Source: Draconibacterium orientale (GTDB lineage Bacteria; Bacteroidota; Bacteroidia; Bacteroidales; FEN-979). Taken from it: DNA of 33,093 nt. Below the pieces are notes generated by a model. That model searched no databases. It was given only the letters and a program-made list of their open reading frames with translations, and was not told where the DNA came from. Position 1 is the first letter of the stretch. The number at the start of each line of letters is the position of its first letter. The stretch lies in assembly GCA_020719165.1 (NCBI GenBank), contig DYQT01000013.1, forward strand, positions 1-33,093, written 5' to 3'. Position numbers and translations under genes: made by a program. Positions 8,089-17,883 of the stretch are shown piece by piece.

Positions 8089-11052
8089 TTATTCAGGGTT
8101 ACTGCCCTGCACTTTTTCGGTGAGCTCTGAACGATCAATTTTTACAAGGGTTTGAAAAAGTGACTGGTCGCTTGTAATTTTCTCAGAATTGCCATATACA
8201 CAAATCTTAGCCTGCCGGAGCCCCTCTTGCACCAATTGTGTGAAGCCTCGGATATCCTCCTGGGTTGTTGACAGCACTGCATCGCGGTCGCGTTGCACCT
8301 CTTCTTCTGTACGCTGGGATAAAAACATGCTTACAGCCTGGTCACCCTTTTGTGATGGCGTAAGCGGCGAGTCCATTTCTGAGATGGTACCGATGATGTA
8401 GCGGGTCATGCTCAGCGAGTCGGAGGCAAAGGAAGAGAGATATTCGGGGGTGTTGTCAAAATTTTCGATGGTGCTTACCAGATTCGGGTCGCGGTAAGAG
8501 TTGAGGGTAAAGTTTCCCCCGGGGGCAATGCTGCTGAAGCCACCATAGGCCCCACCGATCACCCGGATGCGGGTCTGGAGCCAGTCGGTAGATAAAACAT
8601 GGTTGAGAACGCGCATCTTTGCATCCCATCCATAGCCGAGCGTTTTGTAATTAAATCCTTTCACCACGTATTGCACATTTGATGCCGCCATCAGTCCTTC
8701 GTTTTGATTGACCGTGCGAAAATCCCAGTTTTGCTCCTCCAGGGTTCCCGGCGGAAGTTGACGTGCAAGAAAATTCAACCCGTTTGCAAACACTGTTTGA
8801 TCTTTTTTTGCACCTGTCACAGAGACTACCATGTTATTCCAGTTGAACAGCAATCGGGCAACCTGTTCCAGGTTCGCAATGATGACATTGGCATCAGCAT
8901 CGAAATTCTTCAGCAGGTCGGTAACAAACCAGTAATACGAAAGCCCTCCGGTGATTTCGTTGAACATACCCTGGTTGCTGATATAGGAAGAAAGTCGGCG
9001 GCTTGCCACATGGTACCCGTTGCCTTTCACCTGGGCCTCGATTTGTGACTGGTGACGCAACAGAATTGTTTTCAAGCGATCGGGATCACGGTATATCGTA
9101 TTGTTCAGAATCTCTTCTCCCAGTTCGAATAGCTTGACAACTTTATAATTCATGGTTTTTGATGTAACCACAAATCTGGGCAGAATTTGATTATCATCCA
9201 TTTTCACGAGGTAGGTGCGGAGTGAGGTAAAAAAACCTCCGGTATGAATGTTCAAAGCCTTGTTCAGGTCGCCAAAAGAATAATTTTTGGTATTCATGCT
9301 GCCAATTACATGCGACAGGAGGGAAACATAGGGGATCAATTCCTGAGGCACCTGCTGCATTCCGAAGAAAAGGTTTACATACACTACATCGTTGGTAAAT
9401 TGTTCATGCGACAGCACGGGAATCCCGGCAATATTTTGCTGTGTAACTGAATAAAAATGCGATTTTGGGTCGATGTCGCCTATTGTAAGCATGGGAACAG
9501 AGGCAAGTGCTTCAGGTGTATCCTCACGTTGCTGATAGGCAATGAGCTCTTCTGTTTGCCTGATTATCTGGTCAACGGCAGCTTCATCCAACGTTGCTTT
9601 ATATGTTACGAGCTCAGCCTCAACCATTGCATTTTGTTCTTTCTCCATTCCGGCAGAGGGCTCCAGCGACAGCAGCAGGGTATGCGGATTGTCGAGAAAG
9701 TAGGTGCGAATGATCGATTCGAGGTAATCGGTTGTCAACGCTTTTTTAACCTCAGCCAAAGGGATGTCATATTCAAGTCCGGTAAGCGGATCATTGGAGA
9801 AGAACCATCCGGGGAGAGCCATGTTCAGGTATGTGAGTCCTTTATGGGCATCATCACCTTCACGCAGCCGGAATTCGATCCGGTTGATCACCCCTTCGAT
9901 TTCCTCTTTGTTTAGTCCTTCATCTGCCGCTTTGCGCAAAGTGTTTGTTACAATCGCCAGAAATTTTTCAGTGTCTTCCGCATTTGCATTGATGGCAGCA
10001 ATTTGCACCGCGTGCTGTTTGAAGTTGGAAGAGGATCCCGAAACATCCTGTCCGATACCGGCTCCGAGCAGCGCCAGACGAATGGGAGCAGATTCCTGGT
10101 TGACCAATACTTCACAAAGGATATCAAGCGCCAGTGTAAGCGCGTGGTCGGTATTGTGTCCGGCAATAAAGTTGTAGGTGAGAAAGGTTTGGTTTGTGGT
10201 TACCGACTCCTCCATCACCGGGTAAAAAGCGGTCACTTTTTTCATGGCCGCAAAAGGCAGTTGATCCTCGATGGTGATCTTATTTCCCGTTTTGGTAAAT
10301 TTGGCCAGATATGCATGGTTGATGAATGCCAGCTCTTTTTCCAGATCGGCATCGCCATAGAGAAAAATATAGCTGTTTTCGGGGTGATAATATTTTTGAT
10401 GAAATTCAAGAAAGGCTTCACGTGTCAGGGTAGGAATGGCAGAGGGTGTTCCTCCCGACTCATGTCCGTAAGCGTTGTCGGGAAAGAGGTGTTTGAATAC
10501 CTGGTACCAGAGTTCGCGTTGGGGATTAGAGAAAGACCCTTTCATCTCATTGTAAACCACCCCGGTATAATTCAGCGGTTCATCTTTGTCTGAAAGCTCA
10601 ATATGCCATCCTTCCTGTTTGAAGATACGCGGATCCTCATAGATCAGCGGGTTGAATACGGCATCGAGGTAAACGTGCATGAGATTAAAGTAATCCTTGT
10701 CGTTCATGCTGGCTACAGGATACATGGTATAATCCTTGGATGTAAAAGCATTGAGAAAGGTGCTGAGCGAGCCTTTCAGGAGCACATCGAATGGGCTTTT
10801 TACCGGAAAATTTTTTGATCCGTTGAGTACCGAGTGCTCCATGATATGAGGCGCTCCATTGTCCGACTCCGGAAATGTTTTAAAGCCGATGCTGAAGGTC
10901 TTGTTCGTGTCATCACAAATGATCTTTAGCAACTGTGCGCCACTGTTTACATGTTCAAAATGGAGACAGTCGGCATTAATCTCCCTGACAAACCGTTGTT
11001 CAATCAGGCGGAATCCGTGAATAATATTGTCGTTGATATATTTTGTTGCCAT
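8089..11052 (-). CDS. M16C (PreP/presequence protease-like) zinc metalloprotease
   Basis: About 987 aa from MATKYINDNIIHGFRL. Inverted zinc motif HIMEH in NGAPHIMEHSVLNGSKNFPVKSPFDVLLKGSLSTFLNAFTSKDYTMYPVAS; full-length M16C layout. Confidence 0.93.
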   Translation of the reverse strand: MATKYINDNIIHGFRLIEQRFVREINADCLHFEHVNSGAQLLKIICDDTNKTFSIGFKTFPESDNGAPHIMEHSVLNGSKNFPVKSPFDVLLKGSLSTFLNAFTSKDYTMYPVASMNDKDYFNLMHVYLDAVFNPLIYEDPRIFKQEGWHIELSDKDEPLNYTGVVYNEMKGSFSNPQRELWYQVFKHLFPDNAYGHESGGTPSAIPTLTREAFLEFHQKYYHPENSYIFLYGDADLEKELAFINHAYLAKFTKTGNKITIEDQLPFAAMKKVTAFYPVMEESVTTNQTFLTYNFIAGHNTDHALTLALDILCEVLVNQESAPIRLALLGAGIGQDVSGSSSNFKQHAVQIAAINANAEDTEKFLAIVTNTLRKAADEGLNKEEIEGVINRIEFRLREGDDAHKGLTYLNMALPGWFFSNDPLTGLEYDIPLAEVKKALTTDYLESIIRTYFLDNPHTLLLSLEPSAGMEKEQNAMVEAELVTYKATLDEAAVDQIIRQTEELIAYQQREDTPEALASVPMLTIGDIDPKSHFYSVTQQNIAGIPVLSHEQFTNDVVYVNLFFGMQQVPQELIPYVSLLSHVIGSMNTKNYSFGDLNKALNIHTGGFFTSLRTYLVKMDDNQILPRFVVTSKTMNYKVVKLFELGEEILNNTIYRDPDRLKTILLRHQSQIEAQVKGNGYHVASRRLSSYISNQGMFNEITGGLSYYWFVTDLLKNFDADANVIIANLEQVARLLFNWNNMVVSVTGAKKDQTVFANGLNFLARQLPPGTLEEQNWDFRTVNQNEGLMAASNVQYVVKGFNYKTLGYGWDAKMRVLNHVLSTDWLQTRIRVIGGAYGGFSSIAPGGNFTLNSYRDPNLVSTIENFDNTPEYLSSFASDSLSMTRYIIGTISEMDSPLTPSQKGDQAVSMFLSQRTEEEVQRDRDAVLSTTQEDIRGFTQLVQEGLRQAKICVYGNSEKITSDQSLFQTLVKIDRSELTEKVQGSNPE

Positions 11053-11221
11053 AGCCGAAGGTTCTATTGGTTTGCAAAGATAGCGTAACATTGGTAAAAC
11101 AAATTTAAAGGCAGGTAAGCTTTTTTTGCAGGGTAAGATAATCGGGGAGATTTTTTTATATTTACGGGGCGAAAAAGGCAGGTTGGGAACAGGCGGGAAT
11201 CGGGAAGCATGATGGGTTAAC

Positions 11222-11242
11222 CGTGACGCGTGACACGTGACG
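11222..11242. repeat. Tandem heptamer array CGTGACG-CGTGACA-CGTGACG
   Basis: Three consecutive 7-mers read directly in the intergenic region. Confidence 0.8.
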
Positions 11243-11274
11243 GGTGGAGTGTTATCAGGTTAAAATATTTACAT

Positions 11275-12120
11275 ATGCGTATATTTCTGTTTGTTTTTTT
11301 GCTGATGCCGGCCTTGCTGGTGGCACAGCCTGTTTTGCCCCTGACCGGTACCGATTTTCCGGATGCGATAGTAGGGAGTGTTTTAACCTATGATATTGAA
11401 ACACTGCCGGAATACAATGAAGGAGCCGATCTATTCAGCGAGTTTGGATTCAAATCGCTGATGGTTCAGGAGATCACGTGGAAGGCCGAAAAAATCAAGG
11501 TGGAGGTATATCAGATGAACAGCGCTGAAGGCGCTTTTGGCATTCACACACTCTCGCTTGTAAAATGTTTGCAAAGGGATACGCTTTCACCGTTTGATTG
11601 CAATTCGCCATATCAGTATCAGCTGCCTTATGGGAATTTATACATATCCGTCACGAGCGAAACAGGCTCGGGAATAGCCCGTGCCATGTATCTTCCGGTG
11701 GCGGGAGCAATCATGCAAAAAAATCCGCAGAGACTGATAGAACTCCCCGAGCCATTCAGTCAGCCAAGGTTGAAAAACGAACAAAAAAACCTGGTTTATA
11801 TCCAGGGACTTACTGGTTTGCAGAACAGTTTTTTCCCATGGCAGGAATTATTTCTGGGGGTGCGTTTTGGGATGTATGCCATTTTTCTGTCGAATTCCGA
11901 CAATGAATTATATTTTGCCCGCATCAGGTTTGAAACTCCTGCCGACATGGTGCGGTTTCTTACATTAGCCGGACTGATGCAGGATGGTATTCCAATTCCC
12001 AATACAAACAACAATGATGGTTTGTATCGGGAGTTTCAGCAACTGGATAATGGAACAATTTATTTTCTTCAAAGTCAGGTGCCGTTGCCAATAACCTGGG
12101 TTATTGCACCGGAGAAATAA
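11275..12120 (+). CDS. Hypothetical secreted protein (DUF6599-like)
   Basis: Signal peptide MRIFLFVFLLMPALLVAQP; AEGAFGIHTLS motif. Start at 11275 preferred because the track start at 11230 lies in the heptamer array. Confidence 0.65.
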   Translation: MRIFLFVFLLMPALLVAQPVLPLTGTDFPDAIVGSVLTYDIETLPEYNEGADLFSEFGFKSLMVQEITWKAEKIKVEVYQMNSAEGAFGIHTLSLVKCLQRDTLSPFDCNSPYQYQLPYGNLYISVTSETGSGIARAMYLPVAGAIMQKNPQRLIELPEPFSQPRLKNEQKNLVYIQGLTGLQNSFFPWQELFLGVRFGMYAIFLSNSDNELYFARIRFETPADMVRFLTLAGLMQDGIPIPNTNNNDGLYREFQQLDNGTIYFLQSQVPLPITWVIAPEK

Positions 12121-12133
12121 CTTCAACTTTAAG

Positions 12134-12778
12134 CTATTTTATCAAAGACAAGCCTTCAACGGCCGAAGGATCTTTTGGTCTGTTGAGAAGAACCTTATTA
12201 AAAAGCACCTGAGCCTCCCGTAATTTTCCAAGTTTCAGATTGGTCCATGCAAACAAAATCATGCTGTCGTAATCGAAGGGATAAAGGTTTACAACTTTTT
12301 CAAGGTGTTTTTCAGCCTTTGCAAAATCTCTTCTGCCGTAATAGATAGATCCCATCCGGTAGTTGGCCAGGGTATTCTGCGGGTCAATTTTGAGAATTTC
12401 AGCATATTGGGAAACCACCTGATCCCAGTTTCCCAAAGCCGACGCGGGATTGGCGAATCCAAATTTGGCCTCAATGGCATATGGTTTCAGCGAAATCGCC
12501 TTCTGATAATAGGCAGATGATTCGGTGAACTGACCGGCAAGGTAGGTAACCCAGCCAAGTCTGAGATTAATTTCATAGAAATCTTCAAGATACACTTTTT
12601 TAAGAACTGCCGTGGCATCGGTAAAATTTCCTCTGGCCTCATATGCGTGACTTTTACTGAAAGCGTCCTGCAAAATCTGGTAGTCCTGTGCCTGAACAGA
12701 AAAAAATGAGATAAACATCAGCGAAATAGCGAAATGGCGAAATCTCTTTAAGCTGTGACTTTTTGTTATAGTTTCCAT
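12134..12778 (-). CDS. Exported TPR protein
   Basis: Signal peptide (FAISLMFISFFSVQAQ) and successive TPR-like helices (LAGQFTESSAYYQKAISLKPYAIEA, NTLANYRMGSIYYGRRDFAKAEKHLEKVVNLYP). Overlaps the upstream gene by 13 bp. Confidence 0.85.
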   Translation of the reverse strand: METITKSHSLKRFRHFAISLMFISFFSVQAQDYQILQDAFSKSHAYEARGNFTDATAVLKKVYLEDFYEINLRLGWVTYLAGQFTESSAYYQKAISLKPYAIEAKFGFANPASALGNWDQVVSQYAEILKIDPQNTLANYRMGSIYYGRRDFAKAEKHLEKVVNLYPFDYDSMILFAWTNLKLGKLREAQVLFNKVLLNRPKDPSAVEGLSLIK

Positions 12779-14256
12779 GTGATTCCTCCTATGATGGTGT
12801 TAGTGTTATATGGGACAAAAAGGGTTGATGGTTTTGTATTTACCTCATTGGTTGCGGGATTGGTGGTAAAATAATATTGTATGCTCTCTTTGCGGGAATA
12901 CTGATAGAGGAGTGAAAATTGAAGATGTTTCCCGACCAGAAAATAGAGACTGCCACTGGCACGATAATCAATTACGTCGCTGTTGTTATACACCACTGCG
13001 CCATTCATGATGCTTGCGTTGGTATAGTCGCCGTAATTAAAACTCCCTTCAGCCCAACACCAGGAGGTGATTTTTGCCCCCAAAACTTCACTGAACAAAA
13101 ATCGTTTATCTTTTCCCTGAAAAAAGCCCGTTACCGAAGTGGTGCTGTAAAGGTTAAGGTTGCCAAAAGGCAGCCAGGTAACCGAGGCTCCGGCCTGCTT
13201 TTGCTTTTTGTTGTTGAGGTTTGAATAGCTTCCCGAAATCCCGATGTTGACACGGCCAAACTTTTTCGACAATGCCAACCCCACAAAATAATTGGAGAAG
13301 GAGGTGTCGGATCGTGTGAAGGTATAAATAGTCCGATTGAAGGGGAATGTAACATACTCCTGACCCTCGTTCAGGTAATACCCGGTATCATTTACAGTTA
13401 CCTCCTCTGCCGATGCACTTACAAGCGGATAACTGACATAGATCAAATGAAAAGCGGGCATGATCCTGATTCCGCCATTCAAATACCAGGAGAGGCTGGC
13501 ATAGACTTCATGCTGGTTTACATTGTAACGGAAGCTGGTATCATAGATCACCCGCGGAAAAGAGTAGTGGTAATACTGTCCCCAACTCGAGTCGGCGATA
13601 CCATCGAGATGATCTTCAATACGGCTATACTGGATGTATTTTGTTTTAGAGAAGTTGAGGTAGTTATATGCCAGCGTTAGCCCGATCCGGTTTGAAAGGT
13701 TGAATTTCATCCCAAGATGCTCATACAGGTAGTTGCCATAAACATCTGTTTCACCATAAATGCTGTCGGCTTCCATCAGCGATGGTTTATCTTTGAGGGC
13801 GTTGTTGCTGCTCAGGGTATAACCGCTTTCGAAACTGAGGGCATCAACAAATCCTTTTTTGGCATCGATAACATTTTTTGCTTTTGCTGGGAGTGAGGCC
13901 TGAAGGAGCCTGGCCTCTTCCAATTGGTTTGTGAAGAGGTATGAATAATAGAGATAATCTGCAATCACGGGATCATCTGCTTCAAATTTTCGCGCTTTTT
14001 CCAGGTGGGTTCCTGCGGGAATGTACTCCCTTTTTTCATAATAGGCCAGCCCCATTCTGACACGAAGATAATAGAAGTCGATATCTGCGTGCAGGGCTTT
14101 TTTGCCTAGGATGATCACGCTATCCCATTTTTTTTCCAGAAAGTACTTGTAGGTTAATTCATCCACGGTTTTGTAATCAACGGTTGTGGAAGCCTTCAGG
14201 CGCTCAGGGGTCAATAAAAGGAGGGTAAATATTAAAGGAATCAGGAACTTTATCAT
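12766..14256 (-). CDS. TPR plus outer-membrane beta-barrel protein (YaiO-like architecture)
   Basis: Start MIKFLIPLIFTLLLLTPERLKA at 14256. N-terminal TPR-like region, then alternating aromatic beta strands ending TIIGGITWKL. Overlaps the upstream gene by 4 bp. Confidence 0.75.
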   Translation of the reverse strand: MIKFLIPLIFTLLLLTPERLKASTTVDYKTVDELTYKYFLEKKWDSVIILGKKALHADIDFYYLRVRMGLAYYEKREYIPAGTHLEKARKFEADDPVIADYLYYSYLFTNQLEEARLLQASLPAKAKNVIDAKKGFVDALSFESGYTLSSNNALKDKPSLMEADSIYGETDVYGNYLYEHLGMKFNLSNRIGLTLAYNYLNFSKTKYIQYSRIEDHLDGIADSSWGQYYHYSFPRVIYDTSFRYNVNQHEVYASLSWYLNGGIRIMPAFHLIYVSYPLVSASAEEVTVNDTGYYLNEGQEYVTFPFNRTIYTFTRSDTSFSNYFVGLALSKKFGRVNIGISGSYSNLNNKKQKQAGASVTWLPFGNLNLYSTTSVTGFFQGKDKRFLFSEVLGAKITSWCWAEGSFNYGDYTNASIMNGAVVYNNSDVIDYRASGSLYFLVGKHLQFSLLYQYSRKESIQYYFTTNPATNEVNTKPSTLFVPYNTNTIIGGITWKL

Positions 14257-16463
14257 CTCTTGTGTAGCAGGGTTACGGTAATACTCATCTCTTTTTCCCG
14301 AATGATGAATCGTTCCAGTCCATGCGGCCCGACAAACAGGTCGCATTCCATCTTTTTAATTTCGTAATTCCCGATTCTTGCACTGGTGACTGAATGTAAT
14401 TGTATGTTCGATTGCATCAATTCATCGTTCATGGTCACATAATGAAGAGAATAGTCGGCGTGGGCAAATATACAAAACGGTGCAGCAAAGTCTTGCAAAA
14501 TCCCTAAAATACGGTTATTAAAAGTGTTTACCGGATAATTATCTTTCACTTCAAGGTCGCGGTAATATCCCATCATGACTTTGTAGGAGGCAAGGTAGAA
14601 CTGAAAAAGCAGGGATGATTTATCCCCGTCGAAATGGGTGAAATAGTGAATCTCGCCATCATTGTAAAAATAGGCCTTCGATTTTGTTTTTTCACAAAAC
14701 ACAAAGGTACTGTTCAGTGCATCGATCTGAACCTCCCAGTCAACCTGGTATTCGGGTCCTGAATCCGGTGTTACCTGATAGCTGAATTTTTGTCCTGGTA
14801 TCAGGTGAAAAGCCCTTTCCAGGGAGGTGTTTTTCGTAATGTTGGATACCAGTTCATCCTTCAGCGGAGTCTCATACGATTTAAGAGCAAATGATCGCGG
14901 GGTATGGCTGATGAAATGACTAATGGGATAATCCAGGGTTTTTGAACCGATGTAGGGTGTTCCCTGAATCTGAAAATGAAGATGCGGATAGGGCGATCTT
15001 CCTGAATTTCCGCAGTGAGCCAAAATCTGCCCTTTCTTTACGGAGTCGCCCGCTGCCACCTTGATACTCCCTTTTTTCAAATGGGATACTTTGGTATAAA
15101 GCTGATCGGCATGCCGGATAATAATCGTATTACCCCAATTGTGCTCGAGGTCAACGTTTCCAATGTTATTCTCCTCCACATCTGTTGTCACCTCCTCAAT
15201 CCTGCCATCCGCCGGGGCAATCACGGGTTTATTGTAGGCATAGTAATCCTCGGGATAGTCGCCCTTTTCGGTATAGGTCAGTCCTTCTTCATCGATAAGT
15301 TCAAAATCCCAGGCATGGCGCCAATCGCCTTGGTGGGTATAGGTGCCATTGTGACCCTGGGTTACTTTCCAGGCTCCCCAAAACGGGAGAATAAACGGGA
15401 AGTAAATCGATTTTCCGAACCGGGCCTTGTAGTTGATGTGGGAGTAGAGGTTTTTTTCGGGGGAGTATTGTTGATATCCGACCAGTTCCGGTTTCGTAAA
15501 ATAGCGCTCACGGAATTTCAGGGAATATAGAAACAGCAGCACAACCATGTTAAACGGCAATGAATACACCGATAGCTGAAAAAGTGCCAGGATTGACTGG
15601 GTACTGGTAAGAATGATCGAAATAACGGGAGTTAGCAGGATCACCCAAAGGAACGACCATCGCGAAGGAATGATGAAGAAGCCTCCGATGGCAATAGAGG
15701 TCAGGATAAAATTAAACCCGATAAAGCCGTAACTCAATTCATGAATATCGGCACCCACGATTTGATAATAAAAATGTGCCGAGAAAAACCCAACGAGGGA
15801 CAGAATGAATGCAATGCGCGAATAAATGAGAAGACCGATGGCAATCAGGATGCCGGCAAAAAGGTGGTATTGAAAAAAAATAGCCCCCAATGAGGTGAAG
15901 TAGATCCGAACAGGTTCGGGTATATCCATCTCGAGGAACCAGTTGTAGGAAGATACCATTGGATGCCCGCCGAGAGAGAACATTTCATTGGTCATATAAA
16001 TACCATGCTCGCTCACTTGCAGTGTTGTAAATTGCCGGGTGGCGAGGCTTACCAGCCAGGTGGCAACCAGAAAAGAGAGGCTCATGTATGGGAGTCCGTA
16101 TTTTCCGATGGCGCCTTCGAACCAGAGGGTCAGGAATAGTGTGAGCATTGCGGCGAATGCCAGCACGATAAAAAATGAAACTCCCGGTTGGTAATAGCTT
16201 CCGAATCCCAATCCCACCAATAAACTATTGAATCCGTAGTAACCCTTTTTGATATTTGCCTGATTGAGGCCAATCAGGTATGCCAGGGTGTTTGAAATTA
16301 CCACAGCGAAGAGCCCGCTTGTTCCCGCCCAAAAATCGAAAAAGGAGACAATCAGGAGGATTGTTGCAAACACCCGGTTGTTCGAAAAAAAGATTTGGGG
16401 GTAGCTGTTTATGATCCCTGAGAAAAAGGATGGAAACATGTCGGGAACCGTGTTGTTCTTCAT
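14253..16463 (-). CDS. Urea-transporter-like membrane domain fused to an M23/LytM-type peptidase domain
   Basis: 736 aa. N-terminus SGLFAVVISNTLAYLIGLNQANIKKGYYGFNSLLVGLGFGSYY and KYGLPYMSLSFLVATWL (UT family). Middle HAWDFELID...KPVIAPADGRIEEV...GNTIIIRHADQLYTKVSHLKKGSIKVAAGDSVKKGQILAHCGNSGRSPYPHLHFQIQ (M23). Confidence 0.88.
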   Translation of the reverse strand: MKNNTVPDMFPSFFSGIINSYPQIFFSNNRVFATILLIVSFFDFWAGTSGLFAVVISNTLAYLIGLNQANIKKGYYGFNSLLVGLGFGSYYQPGVSFFIVLAFAAMLTLFLTLWFEGAIGKYGLPYMSLSFLVATWLVSLATRQFTTLQVSEHGIYMTNEMFSLGGHPMVSSYNWFLEMDIPEPVRIYFTSLGAIFFQYHLFAGILIAIGLLIYSRIAFILSLVGFFSAHFYYQIVGADIHELSYGFIGFNFILTSIAIGGFFIIPSRWSFLWVILLTPVISIILTSTQSILALFQLSVYSLPFNMVVLLFLYSLKFRERYFTKPELVGYQQYSPEKNLYSHINYKARFGKSIYFPFILPFWGAWKVTQGHNGTYTHQGDWRHAWDFELIDEEGLTYTEKGDYPEDYYAYNKPVIAPADGRIEEVTTDVEENNIGNVDLEHNWGNTIIIRHADQLYTKVSHLKKGSIKVAAGDSVKKGQILAHCGNSGRSPYPHLHFQIQGTPYIGSKTLDYPISHFISHTPRSFALKSYETPLKDELVSNITKNTSLERAFHLIPGQKFSYQVTPDSGPEYQVDWEVQIDALNSTFVFCEKTKSKAYFYNDGEIHYFTHFDGDKSSLLFQFYLASYKVMMGYYRDLEVKDNYPVNTFNNRILGILQDFAAPFCIFAHADYSLHYVTMNDELMQSNIQLHSVTSARIGNYEIKKMECDLFVGPHGLERFIIREKEMSITVTLLHKR

Positions 16464-17819
16464 TTAGTTTATCTTCCGGAGGTGTTCAGGGATGTTTTCC
16501 ATGCTGTTCATGTTTGCAAGCGATTCCTCTGTACGGATCACATGAAGTTTTTCGTCCATGTCAATTAACAAAATGTTCGGGCGAAGGGTGATGAATTGCA
16601 TCCATTGTGTCATATTGTAAGCGCCAACACTGTGAATTACCACGTGTTCGCCTTTATTCAGCAGTGGCAGAGAGGTGCTTTCCCTGATCACATCAATGTT
16701 CATGCACAGCGGACCATAAACGCAGGTATCTTCGGTATATTGGGTAAACGATTGGGCCGGGGTGATTTTGTGATCGTACCAGAAGGAGGTGAACAAAATA
16801 TTCACACCAATGTCGAGGATGGTATTCCTTCGCCCGGTACTCGACCGTTTGTTGGAGATGACAGTCCCAAGCAGATATCCGGCCTCATCAATGAGGGCAC
16901 GACCGGTTTCGAGGATAAGCAATGGCAGTTTATCTTTCTGGAAATTGCTGTTCAGTAAAGCGGTTGAAATGGCCTCCGCAAAATCATTAAAAGATGGGCT
17001 GGTGTCGGCACCGGGTAAATAAGAACCTTTGAGCGTGTTTTTTGAGGCAAAGCCTCCGCCAAGATCGATGTATTTGATTTCGTGTTTGAATTTGTGTTCA
17101 ACCGACAGCGCCAGTTCAGCAAGTTTAGTAGCGGCAACACCATATGCATGCGGCGACAGCATAAATGTGCCGATGTGGCAATGTAACCCTACCAATTCCA
17201 TTTTACCCGAATGCATAATTTTATTCAGGGCATCCCAGGCCTGACCATTCTCATAATTAAAGCCAAAGCGGTCCCATATCGGATATACACCCGTATCCAT
17301 GTTCACCCTGATGGCAACACGCGGACGTTTTTGCAATAATTCGGCAAGTTCTGTAATGGTATATAGCTCATCCAGATGATCGATGTGTATCAGCGAATCG
17401 TTTTTTATGGCTTTGGTCAGATCTTTTTCGCTCTTATCGGGACCATTGAAGATGATCTTGCGGCCATCAATACCCATTCCGATGGCTTTATCATACTCAA
17501 AACCCGACACTACCTCTGCCCAGGAGCCCTCCTGGTGGAAGATGCTGCATATTGCGTTGAGATAGTTGGTTTTATATGACCAGGCAAACTGAACTTTAGG
17601 GTAAAGTGTTTCAAATGCCCGTTTTGCCTTTTTGATGGTGCTGCGGATAATCTTTTCGGAAATAACAAACAAGGGGGAACCATATTCTTTGACCAGTTTT
17701 GCAACAGAATGTCCGTCAATATGGGTTACAGGTTCATAATCCATTCTTGTTCCGAATTTATTCGGCATGCCGGTTTCAAGCTTCTTTATCACCGGGCGTT
17801 CATATCTAATCTTGCTCAT
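16464..17819 (-). CDS. Fold-type III PLP-dependent decarboxylase (Orn/DAP/Arg decarboxylase family 2-like)
   Basis: Start MSKIRYERPVIKK at 17819. FAWSYKTNY (PLP Lys region), GLHCHIGTF, IDLGGGFASK, ILETGRALIDEAG, YGPLCMNIDVI and GAYNMTQWMQFI. Confidence 0.88.
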   Translation of the reverse strand: MSKIRYERPVIKKLETGMPNKFGTRMDYEPVTHIDGHSVAKLVKEYGSPLFVISEKIIRSTIKKAKRAFETLYPKVQFAWSYKTNYLNAICSIFHQEGSWAEVVSGFEYDKAIGMGIDGRKIIFNGPDKSEKDLTKAIKNDSLIHIDHLDELYTITELAELLQKRPRVAIRVNMDTGVYPIWDRFGFNYENGQAWDALNKIMHSGKMELVGLHCHIGTFMLSPHAYGVAATKLAELALSVEHKFKHEIKYIDLGGGFASKNTLKGSYLPGADTSPSFNDFAEAISTALLNSNFQKDKLPLLILETGRALIDEAGYLLGTVISNKRSSTGRRNTILDIGVNILFTSFWYDHKITPAQSFTQYTEDTCVYGPLCMNIDVIRESTSLPLLNKGEHVVIHSVGAYNMTQWMQFITLRPNILLIDMDEKLHVIRTEESLANMNSMENIPEHLRKIN

Positions 17820-17883
17820 AACGTATTGTTTCTTATTTACCAAACTATATTATTCGTTGTGCTGTATTTGACATTCATTTTTA

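Noticed and set aside
8189-10818. Several plus-strand ORFs antisense to the M16C protease gene (for example 9457-9915, 10003-10593)
   Set aside because: The protease reading frame is continuous and strongly recognisable over ~987 aa; the antisense ORFs look like shadow ORFs.
15015-15530. 171-aa plus-strand ORF inside the urea transporter-M23 gene
   Set aside because: Antisense to well-supported UT and M23 motifs; no independent evidence.
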